Shown piece after piece: positions 1-13,600 of a stretch of 64,000 nt of DNA (position 1 is its first letter; each line of letters begins with the position of its first letter). The notes under the pieces are model-generated. The model searched no databases. It had not been told where the DNA came from and saw nothing but the letters and a program-made list of their open reading frames with translations. Source of the stretch: Eledone cirrhosa (taxonomy: Eukaryota; Mollusca; Cephalopoda; Octopoda; Eledonidae); NCBI GenBank assembly GCA_964016885.1, contig OZ024742.1, positions 11,214,181 to 11,278,180 on the forward strand, written 5' to 3'. The position numbers were made by a program, and so were the translations under genes.

Positions 1-415
1 TAGTGTAATGTGGTGTGGTGTAGAGTAGTGTAGTGTGGTGTAGTGTGCTGTGGTGTAGTGTATTGTGGTGTGGTGTGGTATAGTGTAGTATGGTGTGGTG
101 TTGTATGGTGTTGTGTAGTGTAATGTGGTGTAGTGTAGTGTGTGGTGGTGTTGTGTGGTGTGGTGTAGTGTAGTGTGGTATGGTGTGGTGTAGTGTGATG
201 TGGTGTGCCGTTGTGTGGTTTGGTGTGGTGTAGTGTGGTGTAGTGTGGTGTGGTGTGGTTTGGTGTGGTGTGGTGTGGTGTGGTGTAGTTTTGTGTTTTG
301 TGGTGTAGTGTAGTGAGGTGTGGTGTGGTGTAGAGTAGTGTAGTGTGGTGTAGTCTTGTGTGGTGTAGTGTGGTGTGGTGTGGTATAGTGTGGTGTAGTG
401 TGGTGTAGTGTAGTG

Positions 416-2240
416 TAGTGTAGTGCTGTATGATATGGTGTGGTGTGGTGTAGTGTGGTATAGTGTGGTGTAGTGTAGTGTATTGCTGTATGATATGGTG
501 TGGTGTGGTGTAGTGTGGTATAGTGTGGTGTAGTGTAGTGTATTGCTCTATGATATGGTGTGATGTGGTGTAGTGTGGTATAGTGTGGTGTAGTGTAGTG
601 TATTGCTGTATGATATGGTGTGGTGTGGTGTAGTGTGGTATAGTGTGGTGTAGTGTAGTGTATTGCTGTATGATATGGTGTGGTGTGGTGTAGTGTGGTA
701 TAGTGTGGTGTAGTGTAGTGTATTGCTCTATGATATGGTGTGGTGTGGTGTAGTGTGGTATAGTGTGGTGTAGTGTAGTGTATTGCTCTATGATATGGTG
801 TGATGTGGTGTAGTGTGGTATAGTGTGGTGTAGTGTAGTGTATTGCTGTATGATATGGTGTGGTGTAGTGTGGTATAGTGTGGTGTAGTGTAGTGTATTG
901 CTGTATGATATGGTGTGGTGTGGTGTAGTGTGGTATAGTGTGGTGTAGTGTAGTGTATTGCTGTATGATATGGTGTGATGTGGTGTAGTGTGGTATAGTG
1001 TGGTGTAGTGTAGTGTATTGCTGTATGATATGGTGTGGTGTGGTGTAGTGTGGTATAGTGTGGTGTAGTGTAGTGTATTGCTCTATGATATGGTGTGATG
1101 TGGTGTAGTGTGGTATAGTGTGGTGTAGTGTAGTGTATTGCTGTATGATATGGTGTGGTGTGGTGTAGTGTGGTGTAGTGTGGTGTAGTGTAGTGTATTG
1201 CTCTATGATATGGTGTGGTGTGGTGTAGTGTGGTATAGTGTGGTGTAGTGTAGTGTATTGCTGTATGATATGGTGTGGTGTGGTGTAGTGTGGTATAGTG
1301 TGGTGTAGTGTAGTGTATTGCTCTATGATATGGTGTGATGTGGTGTAGTGTGGTATAGTGTGGTGTAGTGTAGTGTATTGCTGTATGATATGGTGTGGTG
1401 TGGTGTAGTGTGGTATAGTGTGGTGTAGTGTAGTGTATTGCTGTATGATATGGTGTGATGTGGTGTGGTGTGGTATAGTGTGGTGTAGTGTAGTGTATTG
1501 CTGTATGATATGGTGTGGTGTGGTGTAGTGTGGTGTAGTGTAGTGTATTGCTCTATGATATGGTGTAGTGTGGTATAGTGTGGTGTAGTGTAGTGTATTG
1601 CTGTATGATATGGTGTGATGTGGTGTAGTGTGGTATAGTGTGGTGTAGTGTAGTGTATTGCTGTATGATATGGTGTGATGTGGTGTAGTGTGGTATAGTG
1701 TGGTGTAGTGTAGTGTATTGCTCTATGATATGGTGTGATGTGGTGTAGTGTGGTATAGTGTGGTGTAGTGTAGTGTATTGCTGTATGATATGGTGTGGTG
1801 TGGTGTAGTGTGGTGTAGTGTGGTGTAGTGTAGTGTATTGCTCTATGATATGGTGTAGTGTGGTATAGTGTGGTGTAGTGTAGTGTAGTGCTGTATGATA
1901 TGGTGTGGTGTGGTGTAGTGTGGTATAGTGTGGTGTAGTGTAGTGTATTGCTGTATGATATGGTGTGGTGTGGTGTAGTGTGGTATAGTGTGGTGTAGTG
2001 TAGTGTATTGCTCTATGATATGGTGTGATGTGGTGTGGTGTGGTATAGTGTGGTGTAGTGTATTGCTCTATGATATGGTGTGGTGTGGTGTAGTGTGGTG
2101 TGGTGTGGTGTAGTGTAGTGTAGTGTAGTGTATTGCTCTATGATATGGTGTGATGTGGTGTGGTGTGGTATAGTGTGGTGTAGTGTAGTGTAGTGTAGTG
2201 TATTGCTCTATGATATGGTGTGATGTGGTGTGGTGTGGTG
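416..2240. repeat. 60-bp higher-order unit within array A
   Basis: Twelve pentamers form a 60-bp unit marked by the phrase TATTGCTGTATGATATGG. The unit repeats exactly every 60 bp from 481 to 840 and, after a 50-bp copy at 841-890, again in 60-bp steps to about 1,500. Copies differ at a few sites: CTGTA against CTCTA, TGGTGTGG against TGATGTGG, and TATAG against TGTAG in the middle. Occasional copies are 50 bp, for example at 1,495-1,600, meaning loss of two pentamers. The array decays after about 2,040, where 60-bp spacing is lost. All lengths remain multiples of five, so growth and loss occur in pentamer steps. Confidence 0.9.
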
Positions 2241-2465
2241 TTGTGTGGTGTAGTGTGGTACTGTATGGTGTGGTGGGGTGTGGTGTGGTGTAGTGTGGTG
2301 TGGTGTAGTGTAGTGTAGTCTATTGTACTGTGGTGTGGTGTAGTGTTGTGTGGTGTAGTGTGGTACTGTATGGTGTGGTGGGGTGTGGTGTAGTGTAGTG
2401 TAGTGTAGTGTAGTGCTGTATGATATAGTGTGGTGTAGTGTGGTGTGGTGTAGTGTGGTGTAGTG

Positions 2466-3150
2466 TGGTATAATGTAGTGTGGTGTAGTGTGGTGTAGTG
2501 TAGTGTATTGCTGTATGATATGGTGTGGTGTGGTGTAGTGTGGTGTAGTGTAGTGTATTGCTCTATGATATGGTGTAGTGTGGTATAGTGTGGTATAGTG
2601 TGGTGTAGTGTAGTGTATTGCTGTATGATATGGTGTGGTGTGGTGTAGTGTGGTGTAGTGTGGTATAATGTAGTGTGGTGTAGTGTGGTGTAGTGTAGTG
2701 TATTGCTGTATGATATGGTGTGGTGTGGTGTAGTGTGGTGTAGTGTAGTGTATTGCTCTATGATATGGTGTAGTGTGGTATAGTGTGGTATAGTGTGGTG
2801 TAGTGTAGTGTATTGCTGTATGATATGGTGTGGTGTGGTGTAGTGTGGTGTAGTGTGGTATAATGTAGTGTGGTGTAGTGTGGTGTAGTGTAGTGTATTG
2901 CTGTATGATATGGTGTGGTGTGGTGTAGTGTGGTGTAGTGTAGTGTATTGCTCTATGATATGGTGTAGTGTGGTATAGTGTGGTATAGTGTGGTGTAGTG
3001 TAGTGTATTGCTGTATGATATGGTGTGGTGTGGTGTAGTGTGGTGTAGTGTGGTGTAGTGTAGTGTATTGCTGTATGATATGGTGTGGTGTGGTGTAGTG
3101 TGGTGTAGTGTGGTGTAGTGTAGTGTATTGCTGTATGATATGGTGTGGTG
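2466..3150. repeat. 195-bp higher-order unit within array A
   Basis: The rare pentamer TAATG occurs at 2,471, 2,666 and 2,861, each 195 bp apart (39 pentamers). Between these marks the order of CTGTA and CTCTA phrases is the same in each copy. A further copy at about 3,056 keeps the layout but has TAGTG instead of TAATG. This unit combines three of the shorter TATTGCTNTATGATATGG units, so it is a second level of organisation above the roughly 60-bp repeat. A lone related TAATG occurs near 3,516. Confidence 0.85.
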
Positions 3151-4360
3151 TGGTGCGGTGTAGTGTGGTGTTGTGTGTAGTAGTGTAGTGTAGTGTAGTG
3201 TAGAGTGGCCTGGTGTGGTGTAGAATAGTGTAGTGTGGTTTATTGTGCTGTGGTGTAGTGTATTGTGGTGTGGTGTGGTGTGGTATAGTGTAGTATGGTG
3301 TAGTGTGGTATGGTGTGGTGTAGTGTAGTGTGGTGTAGTGTGGTGTGGTGTAGTGTAGTGTAGTCTATTGTACTGTGGTGTGGTGTAGTGTTGTGTGGTG
3401 TAGTGTGGTACTGTATGGTGTGGTGGGGTGTGGTGTAGTGTAGTGTAGTGTAGTGTAGTGCTGTATGATATGGTGTGGTGTAGTGTGGTGTGGTGTAGTG
3501 TGGTGTAGTGTGGTATAATGTAGTGTGGTGTAGTGTGGTGTAGTGTAGTGAAGTGTAGTGCTGTATGATATCGTGTGGTCTGGTGTGGTGTGCTGTGCTG
3601 TGCTGTGGTGTTCTGTGCTGTGTTGTGGTGTAGTGTAGTGTGGTGTAGTGTGGTATGGTGTGGTGTAATATGTTGGAGTGTAGTGTGGTGCAGTGTGGTG
3701 TAGTGTATTGCTGTATGATATGGTCTGGTGTGGTGTAGTGTGGTGTAGTGTGGTGTAGTGTAGTGTAGTGCAGTATGATATCGTGTGGTGTGGTGTGGTG
3801 TGGTGTGGTGTGGTATGGTGTGGTGTGGTGTGCTGTGCTGTGGTGGGGTGTAGTGTAGTGTAGTGTGGTGTAGTCTGGTGTGGTGTAGTGTAGTCTAGTG
3901 TAGTGTGGTGTAGTGTGGTATAGTGTAGAGTAGTGCTGTATGATATGGTGTGGTTTGGTGTGGCGTGTTGTAGTGTAGTGTGGTGTAGTGTAGTGTGGTG
4001 TTGTGCTGTATGATACGGTGTCGTGTGGTGTAGTGTGGTGTGGTGTGGTGTAGTGTAGTGTAGTGTAGTGTAGTGTAGTGTAGTGTAGTGTAGTGTGGTG
4101 TTGTGCTGTATGATATGGTGTCGTGTGGTGTAGTGTGGTGTGGTGTGGTGTAGTGTAGTGTGGTGTTGTGCTGTATGATATGGTGTCGTGTGGTGTAGTG
4201 TGGTGTGGTGTGGTGTAGTGTAGTGTGGTGTAGTGTAGTGTGGTGTAGTGTGTTGTTTCGTAGTGTAGTCTAGTGCTTTATGATATGGTGTGGTGTGCTG
4301 TGGAGTGGTGTAGTGTGGTCTGGCGTGGTGTAGTGTGCTTTAGTCAAGTGTAGTGTGGTG

Positions 4361-4760
4361 TAGTGTGGTGTGGTCTGGTGTAGTGTGGTGTAGTGTAGTG
4401 TGGTGTGGTGTGGTGTGGTGTGGTGTAGTGTAGTGTGGTGTGGTGTAGTGCAGTGTGGTGTATTGTAGTGTGGTGTAGTGTAGTGTGGTGTAGTGTGGTA
4501 TAGTGTAGTGTGGTGTGGTATAGTGTAGTGTAGTGTGGTGTGGTCTGGTGTAGTGTGGTGTAGTGTAGTGTGGTGTGGTGTGGTGTGGTGTGGTGTGGTG
4601 TGGTGTGGTCTGGTGTAGTGTAGTGTAGTGTGGTGTGGTGTGGTGTGGTGTGGTGTGGTGTGGTGTAGTGTAGTGTGGTGTGGTGTAGTGCAGTGTGGTG
4701 TATTGTAGTGTGGTGTAGTGTAGTGTGGTGTAGTGTGGTATAGTGAAGTGTAGTGTGGTG
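4361..4760. repeat. 240-bp tandem duplication within array A
   Basis: A 60-bp stretch starting at 4,441 and marked by TAGTGCAGTGTGGTGTATTG reappears base for base starting at 4,681, exactly 240 bp (48 pentamers) later. The flanking pentamer order also matches for some distance on either side. This is a local duplication younger than the surrounding irregular pentamers. Confidence 0.8.
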
Positions 4761-4974
4761 TGGTCTGGTGTAGTGTGGTGTAGTGTAGTGTAGTGTGATG
4801 TGGTGAGGTGTAGTGTGGTGTGTTGTGGTGTGTTGTGGTGTGGTGTGGTGTAGTGTAGTGTGGTGTGGTGTAGTGTCGTGTAGTGTGGTGTGGTGTAGTG
4901 TAGTGTGGTGTGGTGTAGTGTAGTGTGGTGTAGTGTGGTATAGTGTAGTGTAGTGTGGTATAGTGTAGTGTGGT

Positions 4975-5460
4975 GTGGTCTGGTGTAGTGTGGTGTGGTG
5001 TGGTGTAGTGTGGTGTAGTGTAGTCGGGTGTGGTGTAGTGTAGTTCAGTGTGGTGTAGTGTAGTGTGGTGTAGTGTGGTATAGTGTTGTGTAGTGTGGTA
5101 TAGTGTAGTGTGGTGTGGTCTGGTGTAGTGTGGTGTAGTGTAGTGTAGTGTGGTGTGGTGTGGTGTGGTGTGGTGTGGTGTGGTGTGGTGTAGTGTAGTC
5201 GGGTGTGGTGTAGTGTAGTTCAGTGTGGTGTAGTGTAGTGTGGTGTAGTGTGGTATAGTGTTGTGTAGTGTGGTATAGTGTAGTGTGGTGTGGTCTGGTG
5301 TAGTGTGGTGTAGTGTAGTGTAGTGTGGTGTGGTGTGGTGTAGTGTGGTGTGGTGTGGTGCGGTGCGGTGTGGTGTGGTGTAGTGTAGTGTGGTGTGGTG
5401 TAGTGCAGTGTGGTGTAGTGTAGTGTGGTATAGTGTAGTGTAGTGTGGTATAGTGTTGTG
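4975..5460. repeat. 175-bp tandem duplication within array A
   Basis: The unusual phrase TAGTCGGGTGTGGTGTAGTG occurs at 5,021 and again at 5,196, 175 bp (35 pentamers) apart. It is followed in both places by TAGTTCAGTG and then the same pentamer order for about 80 bp. It contains the only GGG I noticed in this part of the array. Confidence 0.8.
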
Positions 5461-5483
5461 TGGTGTGGTGTGGTGTGGTATAT

Positions 5484-5542
5484 TGATGCGTTTAGAAACT
5501 GTAAGGTGTGATCATCCTCACGTTGCACCAAGTTAGTTTCTG
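5484..5542. other. Unique junction between arrays A and B with nested inverted repeats
   Basis: This is the only non-repetitive DNA in the first 55 kb. It separates the G-rich array on the left from the C-rich array on the right. AGAAACT at 5,494-5,500 is the reverse complement of AGTTTCT at 5,535-5,541. Inside it, GGTG at 5,505-5,508 pairs with CACC at 5,526-5,529. A 48-bp imperfect hairpin is therefore possible. On the minus strand a short non-repetitive open frame runs through here into array A, but it has no recognisable domain and I do not call it coding. Confidence 0.75.
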
Positions 5543-8500
5543 TATACACACTCACACACATACACTCTCACACACATACACACACACATTCACACACTCA
5601 CACACATACACACTCACACACTCACACACTCACACACTCACACACATACACTCTCACACACATACACCCACACACATTCACACACTCACACACATACACA
5701 CTCACACACTCACACACTCACACACTCACACACTCACACACATACACTCTCACACACATACACACACACATTCACACACTCACACACATACACACTCACA
5801 CACTCACACACTCACACACTCACACACATACACTCTCACACACATACACCCACACACATTCACACACTCACACACATACACACTCACACACTCACACACA
5901 TACACACTCACACACATACACATACATACACTTATACACTCACACACATACACACACATATACACAACACTCACACACATACAATACACACTCACACACT
6001 CACACACTCACACACTCACAGACGCACACTCACACACATACACACACACACACTCACACACTCACACATACTCAACCATATATACACACACTCACACACT
6101 CACACACTCACACATACACACATACACACACCCACACAGACACACACTCACACACTCACACACACACACACACAGACACACACTCACACATACACACATA
6201 CACTTATACACACATACACACATACACACATACACACACATACACACATACACACACTCACATAAACACATACACACACTCACACATACACACACTCACA
6301 CACATAAACAGATACACACACTCACACACTAACAGATACGCACACTCACACATACACACATACACACATACGCACATACACACATACACAGACCCACACA
6401 CTCACACTTACACACATACACTCATACACAATGTACACACATACACACATACACTCATACACATATATACACATACACACACTCACACACTCACACACTC
6501 ACACATATACACATTCACACATACACACACACATACACACATAGACTCATACACACACTCAGACACTGACACATTTACTCATACATACATATACACATAC
6601 ACACACTCACACATACACCCATACACACGTACACACATACACACATACACTCATACACATATACACATACATAATTACACACACTCACACATACACACAT
6701 ACAAAACATGCACACATACACATGCACACATACACACATACACACATACACACATACACTCATACACACACTCACATTCACACACTCACACTCACACACT
6801 CACACATACACACATACACAGATACACACACTCACAAACTCACACATATACTCATACACACATACACATAGACACACACATATACACATATACACACATA
6901 CACATAAACACATACACATACACACATTCACACCTACACACATACACAAACTCATACACACACTCACACATACGCGCACTCACACATACACACATAGCCA
7001 CTTACACACATACAGACATACACACACTCACACATACACACATACACATATCAAAACATACACACACTTACACATACATACATACTCACATACACACATA
7101 CACACACGCACACATGAACACATACACACATACATACATGAACATATACACACATACACACATACACACATAAACACATACACACACACACTCACATACA
7201 CACATACACATATGCACACACTCACACACACACTCATACACACACACTCATACACACATACACACATACACTCATACACACATACACACATACACACATA
7301 CACTCATACACACATACACACATACACATATACTGATACACACTCACACACTCACACATATATTCATACATACATACACACATACACACACTCACACATA
7401 TACTCATACATACATACACACATACACACATATACTCAAACATACATGCATACATACACACACTCACATATATACTCATACATACATACACACATACACA
7501 CATACACACATAAACACATAAACACACACACTCACACATACACACATACACATATTCACACACTCACACACACACTCATACACTCATACACACATACACT
7601 CATACACATATACACACATACACTCATACACACACTCACACATACACACATACACACATACACACATACACACATTCACACAATACACACATAAACACAT
7701 ATACACATACACACTCACACACTCACACATATACTCATACATACATAAACACATACACACGCTCACACGTATACTCATACATACACACATACACACGCTC
7801 ACACATATACTCAAACATACATGCATACATACACACACTCACATATATACTCATACACACATACACACACTCACACATACACACATACACACATACACTC
7901 ATACACACACTCACACATACACTCATACAATCATACACACATACACACATACACACATATACTCAAACATACATACATACATACATACACACACTCACAC
8001 ATATACTCATAAATACATACACACACTCACACATATACTCATAAATACATACTCATAAATACATACACACATACACACATACACACACTTACACGTACAC
8101 ACATACACACACACTCACACACATACACATATGCACACACTAACACACACACTCATACACTCATACACACATACACTCATACCCACATACACACATACAC
8201 TCATACACACACTCACACATACACACATACACACATACACTCATACAAACACTCACGCATACACTCATACACTCATACACACATACACACACTCACACAT
8301 ACACACATACACACATATACTCATACACACTCAGACACTCACACATATACTCATACATACATACACACATACACACACTCACACATATACTCAAACATAC
8401 ATACATACACACACTCACACATATACTCATACATACATACACACATACACACATACACACACTCACACATATACTCAAACATACATACATACACACACTC

Positions 8501-8850
8501 ACACATATATGCATACATACATACATACACACATACACACACTCACACATACACACATACACATATACACACATACACACATAAACACATACACACATAC
8601 ACACACTGACACTCACACACTGACACACTCTTACATACACAGATACATACATACACATATACACACATACATACATACATACACACACTCACACATACAC
8701 ATGCACACACACACACATAAACACATACACACACTCGCACATACACACATACACACATACACACATGCACATACACACACTCACACATACACACAGACAT
8801 ACACACACTCACACATACACACATACACACATACACACAGACACACACAC
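5543..8850. repeat. Array B: C/A-rich octanucleotide satellite
   Basis: The sequence is made mainly of 8-bp steps TACACACA and CTCACACA, in runs such as ACTCACACACTCACAC near 5,600-5,830 and CATACACACATACACA through 6,200-8,800. Irregular inserts include TATACTCATACATACA phrases near 7,340-7,460, 7,740-7,850 and 8,340-8,530, which recur as larger blocks. G is almost absent on the + strand until about 8,780. Open frames here translate as His/Thr or Cys/Val strings, a direct consequence of the repeat. The right edge grades into array C through a pure CA run at about 8,838-8,858. Confidence 0.92.
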
Positions 8851-10363
8851 ACACACATATATAGTCACAGACATTTGACACTCAAACACACACACACATA
8901 TATAGTCACAGACAAGTGACACACACACACATATATATAGTCACAGACAAGTGACACTCACACACACACATATATAGTCACAGACAAGTGACACACACAC
9001 ACACACACATATATAGTCACAGACATGTGACACACACACACACAAATATATAGTCACAGACAAGTGGCACTCACACACACACACATAGTCACAGACAAGT
9101 GACACACACACACACACACATACACATATATAGTCACAGACATGTGACACACACACACACACACACATACATAGTCAGAGATATGTGACACTCACACACA
9201 CACACATATATATAGTCACATACATAGTCAGACAAGTGACACACACACGTATATAGTCACAGACATGTGACACACACACACACACATATATAGTCACAGA
9301 CATGTGACACACACACACACACACATATATAGTCACAGACATGTGACACACACACACACACACACATATATATAGTCACAGACAAGTGACATACACACAC
9401 ACATATATAGTCACAGACATGTGACACACACACACACACATATATAGTCAGAGACAGGTGACACACACACACATATATAGTCACTGACAAGTGACACACA
9501 CACACATATATAGTCACAGACATGTGACACACACACACACATATATAGTCACAGACATGTGACACACACACACACACACACATACATAATCAGACAAGTG
9601 ACACACACACATACACATATATAGTCACAGACATGTGGCACACACACACACACATATATAGTCACAGACAAGTGACACACACACACATATATAGTCACAG
9701 ACATGTGACACACACACACACACATACATAATAAGACAAGTGACACACACACACACACATATATAGTCACAGACAAATGACACACACACATATATAGTCA
9801 CAGACATGTGACACACACACACATACATAGTCAGACAAGTGACACACACACACATATATATAGTCCCAGACAAGTTACACACACACACACAAATATAGTC
9901 ACAGACAAGTGACACACACACACACATATATAGTCACAGACAAGTGACACACACACACAGTCATATATAGTCACAGACATGTGACACTCACACACACACA
10001 CACACATATATAGTCACAGACAAGTGACACACACACACACAAATATATAGTCACAGACAAGTGACACATACATACACACATATATAGTCACAGACATGTG
10101 ACACACACACACACATATATAGTCACAGACAAGTGACACACACACACATATATAGTCACAGACAAGTGACACACACACACAAACACACACATATATAGTC
10201 ACAGACATGTGACACACACACACACAAATATATAGTCACAGACAAGTGGCACTCACACACACACACATAGTCACAGACAAGTGACACTCACACACACACA
10301 CACATATAGTCACAGACATGTGACATTCACACACACACACACATATATAGTCACAGACATGTG

Positions 10364-10404
<41 letters not shown>

Positions 10405-10558
10405 GTCACAGACATGTGACACACACACACACACATATATAGTCACATACATAGTCAGACAAGTGACACACACACATATATAGCCAGAGACATGTGACAC
10501 ACACACACACACACATATATAGTCACATACATGTGACACACACATACACACACACATA

Positions 10559-10652
10559 TACAGCCACAGACATGTGACACCCACACACACACACATATAT
10601 AGTCACAGACATGTGACACACACACACACACACATATAGTCACAGACAGGTG

Positions 10653-10683
<31 letters not shown>

Positions 10684-13600
10684 GTCACAGACAAGTGATA
10701 CACACACACACATATATAGCCACAGACATGTGACACACACACACACATATATATAGTTACAGACAAGTAACACACACACACACACACACATAGTCATACA
10801 AGTTACACACACACACACACATATATAGTCACAGACATGTGGCACACACACACACACATATATAGTCACAGACAAGTGACACACAGACACACACATATAT
10901 AGTCACAGACATGTGACACACACACATACACACATACATAATAAGACAAGTGACACACACACACACACACACATATATAGTCACAGACAAATGACACACA
11001 CACACACACACATATATAGTCACAGACATGTGACACACACACACACACACACATACATAGTCAGACAAGTGACACACACAAACAAATATATAGTCACAGA
11101 CATGTGACACACACACACACACATATATATAGTAACAGACAAGTGACACACACACACATATATAGTCACAGACAAGTGACACACACACAGAGATATATAG
11201 TCACAGACATGTGACACACACACACACACATAGTCAGACATGTGACACTCATACACACATATATAGTCACAGACATGTGACACACACACACATATATATA
11301 GTCACAGACATGTGACACTCACACACACACACATATATAGTCACAGACAAGTGACACACACACACACACATATATAGTCACAGACATGTGACACACATAC
11401 ACACACACATTTATATGGTCACAGACGAGTGACACACACACACACATATATAGTCACAGACAAGTGACACACACACACACACATATATAGTCACAGACAT
11501 GTGACACTCACACACACATATATAGTCACAGACAAGTGACACTTACACACACACACACATATATAGTCACATAAATGTGACACACACACACACATATATA
11601 GTGACAGACATGTGACACACACACACATACATAGTCACAGACAAGTGACACACATACATATATATAGTCACAGACATGTGACACACACACACATATATAG
11701 TCACAGACAAGTGACACACACACACACATATATAGTCACAGACATGTGACACACACACACATATATAGTCACAGACATGTGACACACACACAGACATATA
11801 TGGTCACAGACAACTGACATACACACACACACATACATAGTCACAGACAAGTGACACACACACACACACACATATATAGTCACAGACAAGTGACACACAC
11901 ACACACACACACATATATAGTCACAGACAAGTGACACACACACACACACATACATAGTCAGACAAGTGACACACACACACACACATATATAGTCACAGAC
12001 AAGTGACAGACACACACACATATATAGTCACAGACAGGTGACACTCACACACACACATACATAGTCACAGACATGTGACACACACACACACACACACATA
12101 TATAGTCACAGACATGTGACACACACACACACATATATAGTCTCAGACATGTGACACACACACACACATATATAGTCACAGACATGTGACACACACACAC
12201 ACGCATACATAGTCAGACAAGTGACACACACACACACACATATAGTCACTGACAAGTGACACACACACACACATATATAGTCACAGACAAGTGACACACA
12301 CTCACACATATATAGTCACAGACATGTGACACACACTCACACACATATATAGTCACAGACATGTGACACACACGCACATACATAGTCACAGACAAGTGAC
12401 ACACACACACACACATATATATAGTCACAGACAAGTGACACACACACACACACACATATATAGTCACAGACATGTGACACACACACACAGACATATATAG
12501 TCACAGACAAGTGACACACACACACACACATACATAGTCAGACAAGTGACACACACACACACACATATATAGTTACAGACAAGTGACACACACACACATA
12601 TATAGTCACAGACATGTGACACTCACACACATACATAGTCAGACAAGTGACACACACACACACACATATATAGTCACAGACAAGTGACACACACACACAC
12701 ACATATATAGTCACAGACATGTGACACACACACACAGACATATATAGTCACAGACAAGTGACACACACACACACACATACATAGTCAGACAAGTGACACA
12801 CACACACACACACATATAGTCACAGACATGTGACACTCACACACATATAGTCACAGACAAGTGACACACACACATATATATAGTCACAGACAAGTGACAC
12901 ACACACGCACACACACACATATATAGTCACAGACATGTGACACACACACACACACACATATAGTCACAGACATGTGACACTCACACACACACATCTATAG
13001 TCACAGACATGTGACACACACAAACATATATAGTCACAGACATGTGACACACACACACATACATAGTCAGACAAGTGACACACATACACACATACATAAT
13101 CACAGACAAGTGACACACACACACACACACACATACATAGTCACAGACATGTGACACACACACACACACACATAAATAGTCACAGACAAGTGACACACAT
13201 ACACACACACACACATATATAGTCACAGACATGTGACACACACAAACATATATCGTCACAGACAAGTGACACACACACACACATACATAGTCACAGACAA
13301 GTAACACACATACACACACATATATAGTCACAGACATGTGACACACACACACATATATAGACACAGACATGTGACACACACGCACATACATAGTCACAGA
13401 CAAGTGACACTAACACACACACACATATATATAGTCACAGACAAGTGACACACACACACACACACATATATAGTCACAGACATGTGACACACACACAGAC
13501 ATATATAGTCACGGACAAGTGACACACACACACACACATACATAGTCAGACAAGTGACACACACACACAGACATATATAGTCACGGACAAGTGACACACA

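Larger units (their letters stand above)
1..5483. repeat. Array A: G/T-rich pentanucleotide satellite (TGGTG/TAGTG)
   Basis: The whole stretch is built from 5-bp steps, mostly TGGTG and TAGTG, with rarer TATTG, TGATG, TGCTG and TCGTG. The + strand is almost free of C, so strand asymmetry is extreme. Guanines come in pairs, very rarely in threes, which argues against classical G-quadruplexes. Regularity varies: irregular pentamers at 1-415, a 60-bp higher-order unit at about 416-2,240, a 195-bp unit at about 2,470-3,150, irregular sequence to about 4,360, then 240-bp and 175-bp tandem units. The array is already under way at base 1, so its true left edge is outside the window. No gene or RNA is visible. 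Confidence 0.95.

Noticed and set aside
1..5483. Telomeric or G-quadruplex-forming DNA in the G/T-rich array
   Set aside because: No TTAGGG or related telomere unit occurs, and guanines are almost always in pairs, so the usual four GGG runs are missing.
5220..5561. Minus-strand frame with a short non-repetitive start across the junction, running into array A
   Set aside because: Only about 25 residues are non-repetitive, no domain is recognisable, and the rest is pentamer repeat. It is too little evidence for a gene.
5508..8919. Thr/His repeat frames in array B
   Set aside because: They are a direct reading of the CACACA/CATACA octamers, with opposing Cys/Val frames on the other strand.
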